Below are positions 63,966 to 64,000 of a stretch of DNA of 64,000 bases, in pieces; position 1 is the stretch's first letter, and each line of letters starts with the position of its first letter. The stretch comes from Jutongia huaianensis (GTDB lineage: Bacteria; Bacillota; Clostridia; Lachnospirales; Lachnospiraceae). The stretch spans positions 94,025 through 158,024 of the forward strand of contig NZ_JACRSX010000006.1 of NCBI RefSeq assembly GCF_014384985.1. The letters run 5' to 3'. Under the pieces are notes generated by a model, which had not been told where the DNA came from, ran no database searches, and saw nothing but the letters and a program-made list of their open reading frames with translations. Made by a program: the position numbers and the translations under genes.

Positions 63966-64000
63966 AGTTATATATAACAGTTGAAAAATGACATGTCAAG

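Overview
The window is a chromosomal stretch of a spore-forming, gut-type Clostridium relative, most likely family Lachnospiraceae. The supporting signs are a complete cotJABC spore-coat operon, a clostridial-type ClpX next to a CspB-like subtilase, a DUF4317 protein, LRR_5/BspA-like surface proteins, a GABA-to-4-hydroxybutyrate gene remnant, and moderate GC with AT-rich intergenic DNA. No assignment below family can be supported from the sequence alone.

Layout. 1-1.7 kb: 5' part of argJ, then purC. 2-3.3 kb: cotJABC. 3.5-6.4 kb: an HD-GYP c-di-GMP phosphodiesterase and small membrane proteins. 6.4-10.3 kb: two decayed GABA-catabolism genes, a D-amino-acid aminotransferase with a YkvI-like transporter, and a divergent LysR regulator. 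10.3-17.4 kb: a CspB-like protease gene cut into two halves by a 5.25-kb segment carrying a MoxR ATPase, a DUF58 protein and a transglutaminase. 17.5-24.4 kb: clpX, a D,D-carboxypeptidase, tRNA-Arg(CCU), DUF4317, Fic, a HAD phosphatase and a metallophosphoesterase. 24.5-26.5 kb: amtB-glnK with an attenuator-like leader. 26.5-31.3 kb: an LRR surface protein with a 42-bp tandem repeat, a ZIP transporter and a 2-hydroxyacid dehydrogenase. 31.5-35.3 kb: two ECF sigma/anti-sigma operons with a chimeric nuclease-like gene between them. 35.4-40.3 kb: adenine deaminase, small membrane proteins, an LRAT-like protein and a GT8/lipoprotein chimera. 40.3-44.2 kb: an ABC importer operon on the plus strand and a Gfo/Idh/MocA oxidoreductase. 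44.3-48.0 kb: a diguanylate cyclase, orphan solute-binding protein and BASS transporter operon with overlapping genes. 48.0-48.9 kb: an AT-rich accessory patch with a structured RNA candidate and a frameshifted gene. 48.9-53.8 kb: a two-component system plus FtsX-type ABC exporter. 53.9-58.3 kb: a three-gene cassette (XRE regulator, SF2 helicase fused to a SprT-like metallopeptidase, TPR protein). 58.3-64 kb: a galactan/galacto-oligosaccharide operon in the order ganP-ganQ-ganA-ganB.

How the genes relate. Housekeeping blocks (arginine, purine, ClpX, peptidoglycan, nitrogen) alternate with accessory blocks. The accessory material shows repeated signs of genome decay and rearrangement: split, fused, truncated and frameshifted genes, and small dispersed repeats sitting just upstream of several genes. 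The strongest candidates for new biology are the helicase-peptidase/TPR/XRE cassette at 53.9-58.3 kb and the paired-hairpin RNA at 48.3 kb. The clearest evolutionary event is the interrupted CspB-like protease.
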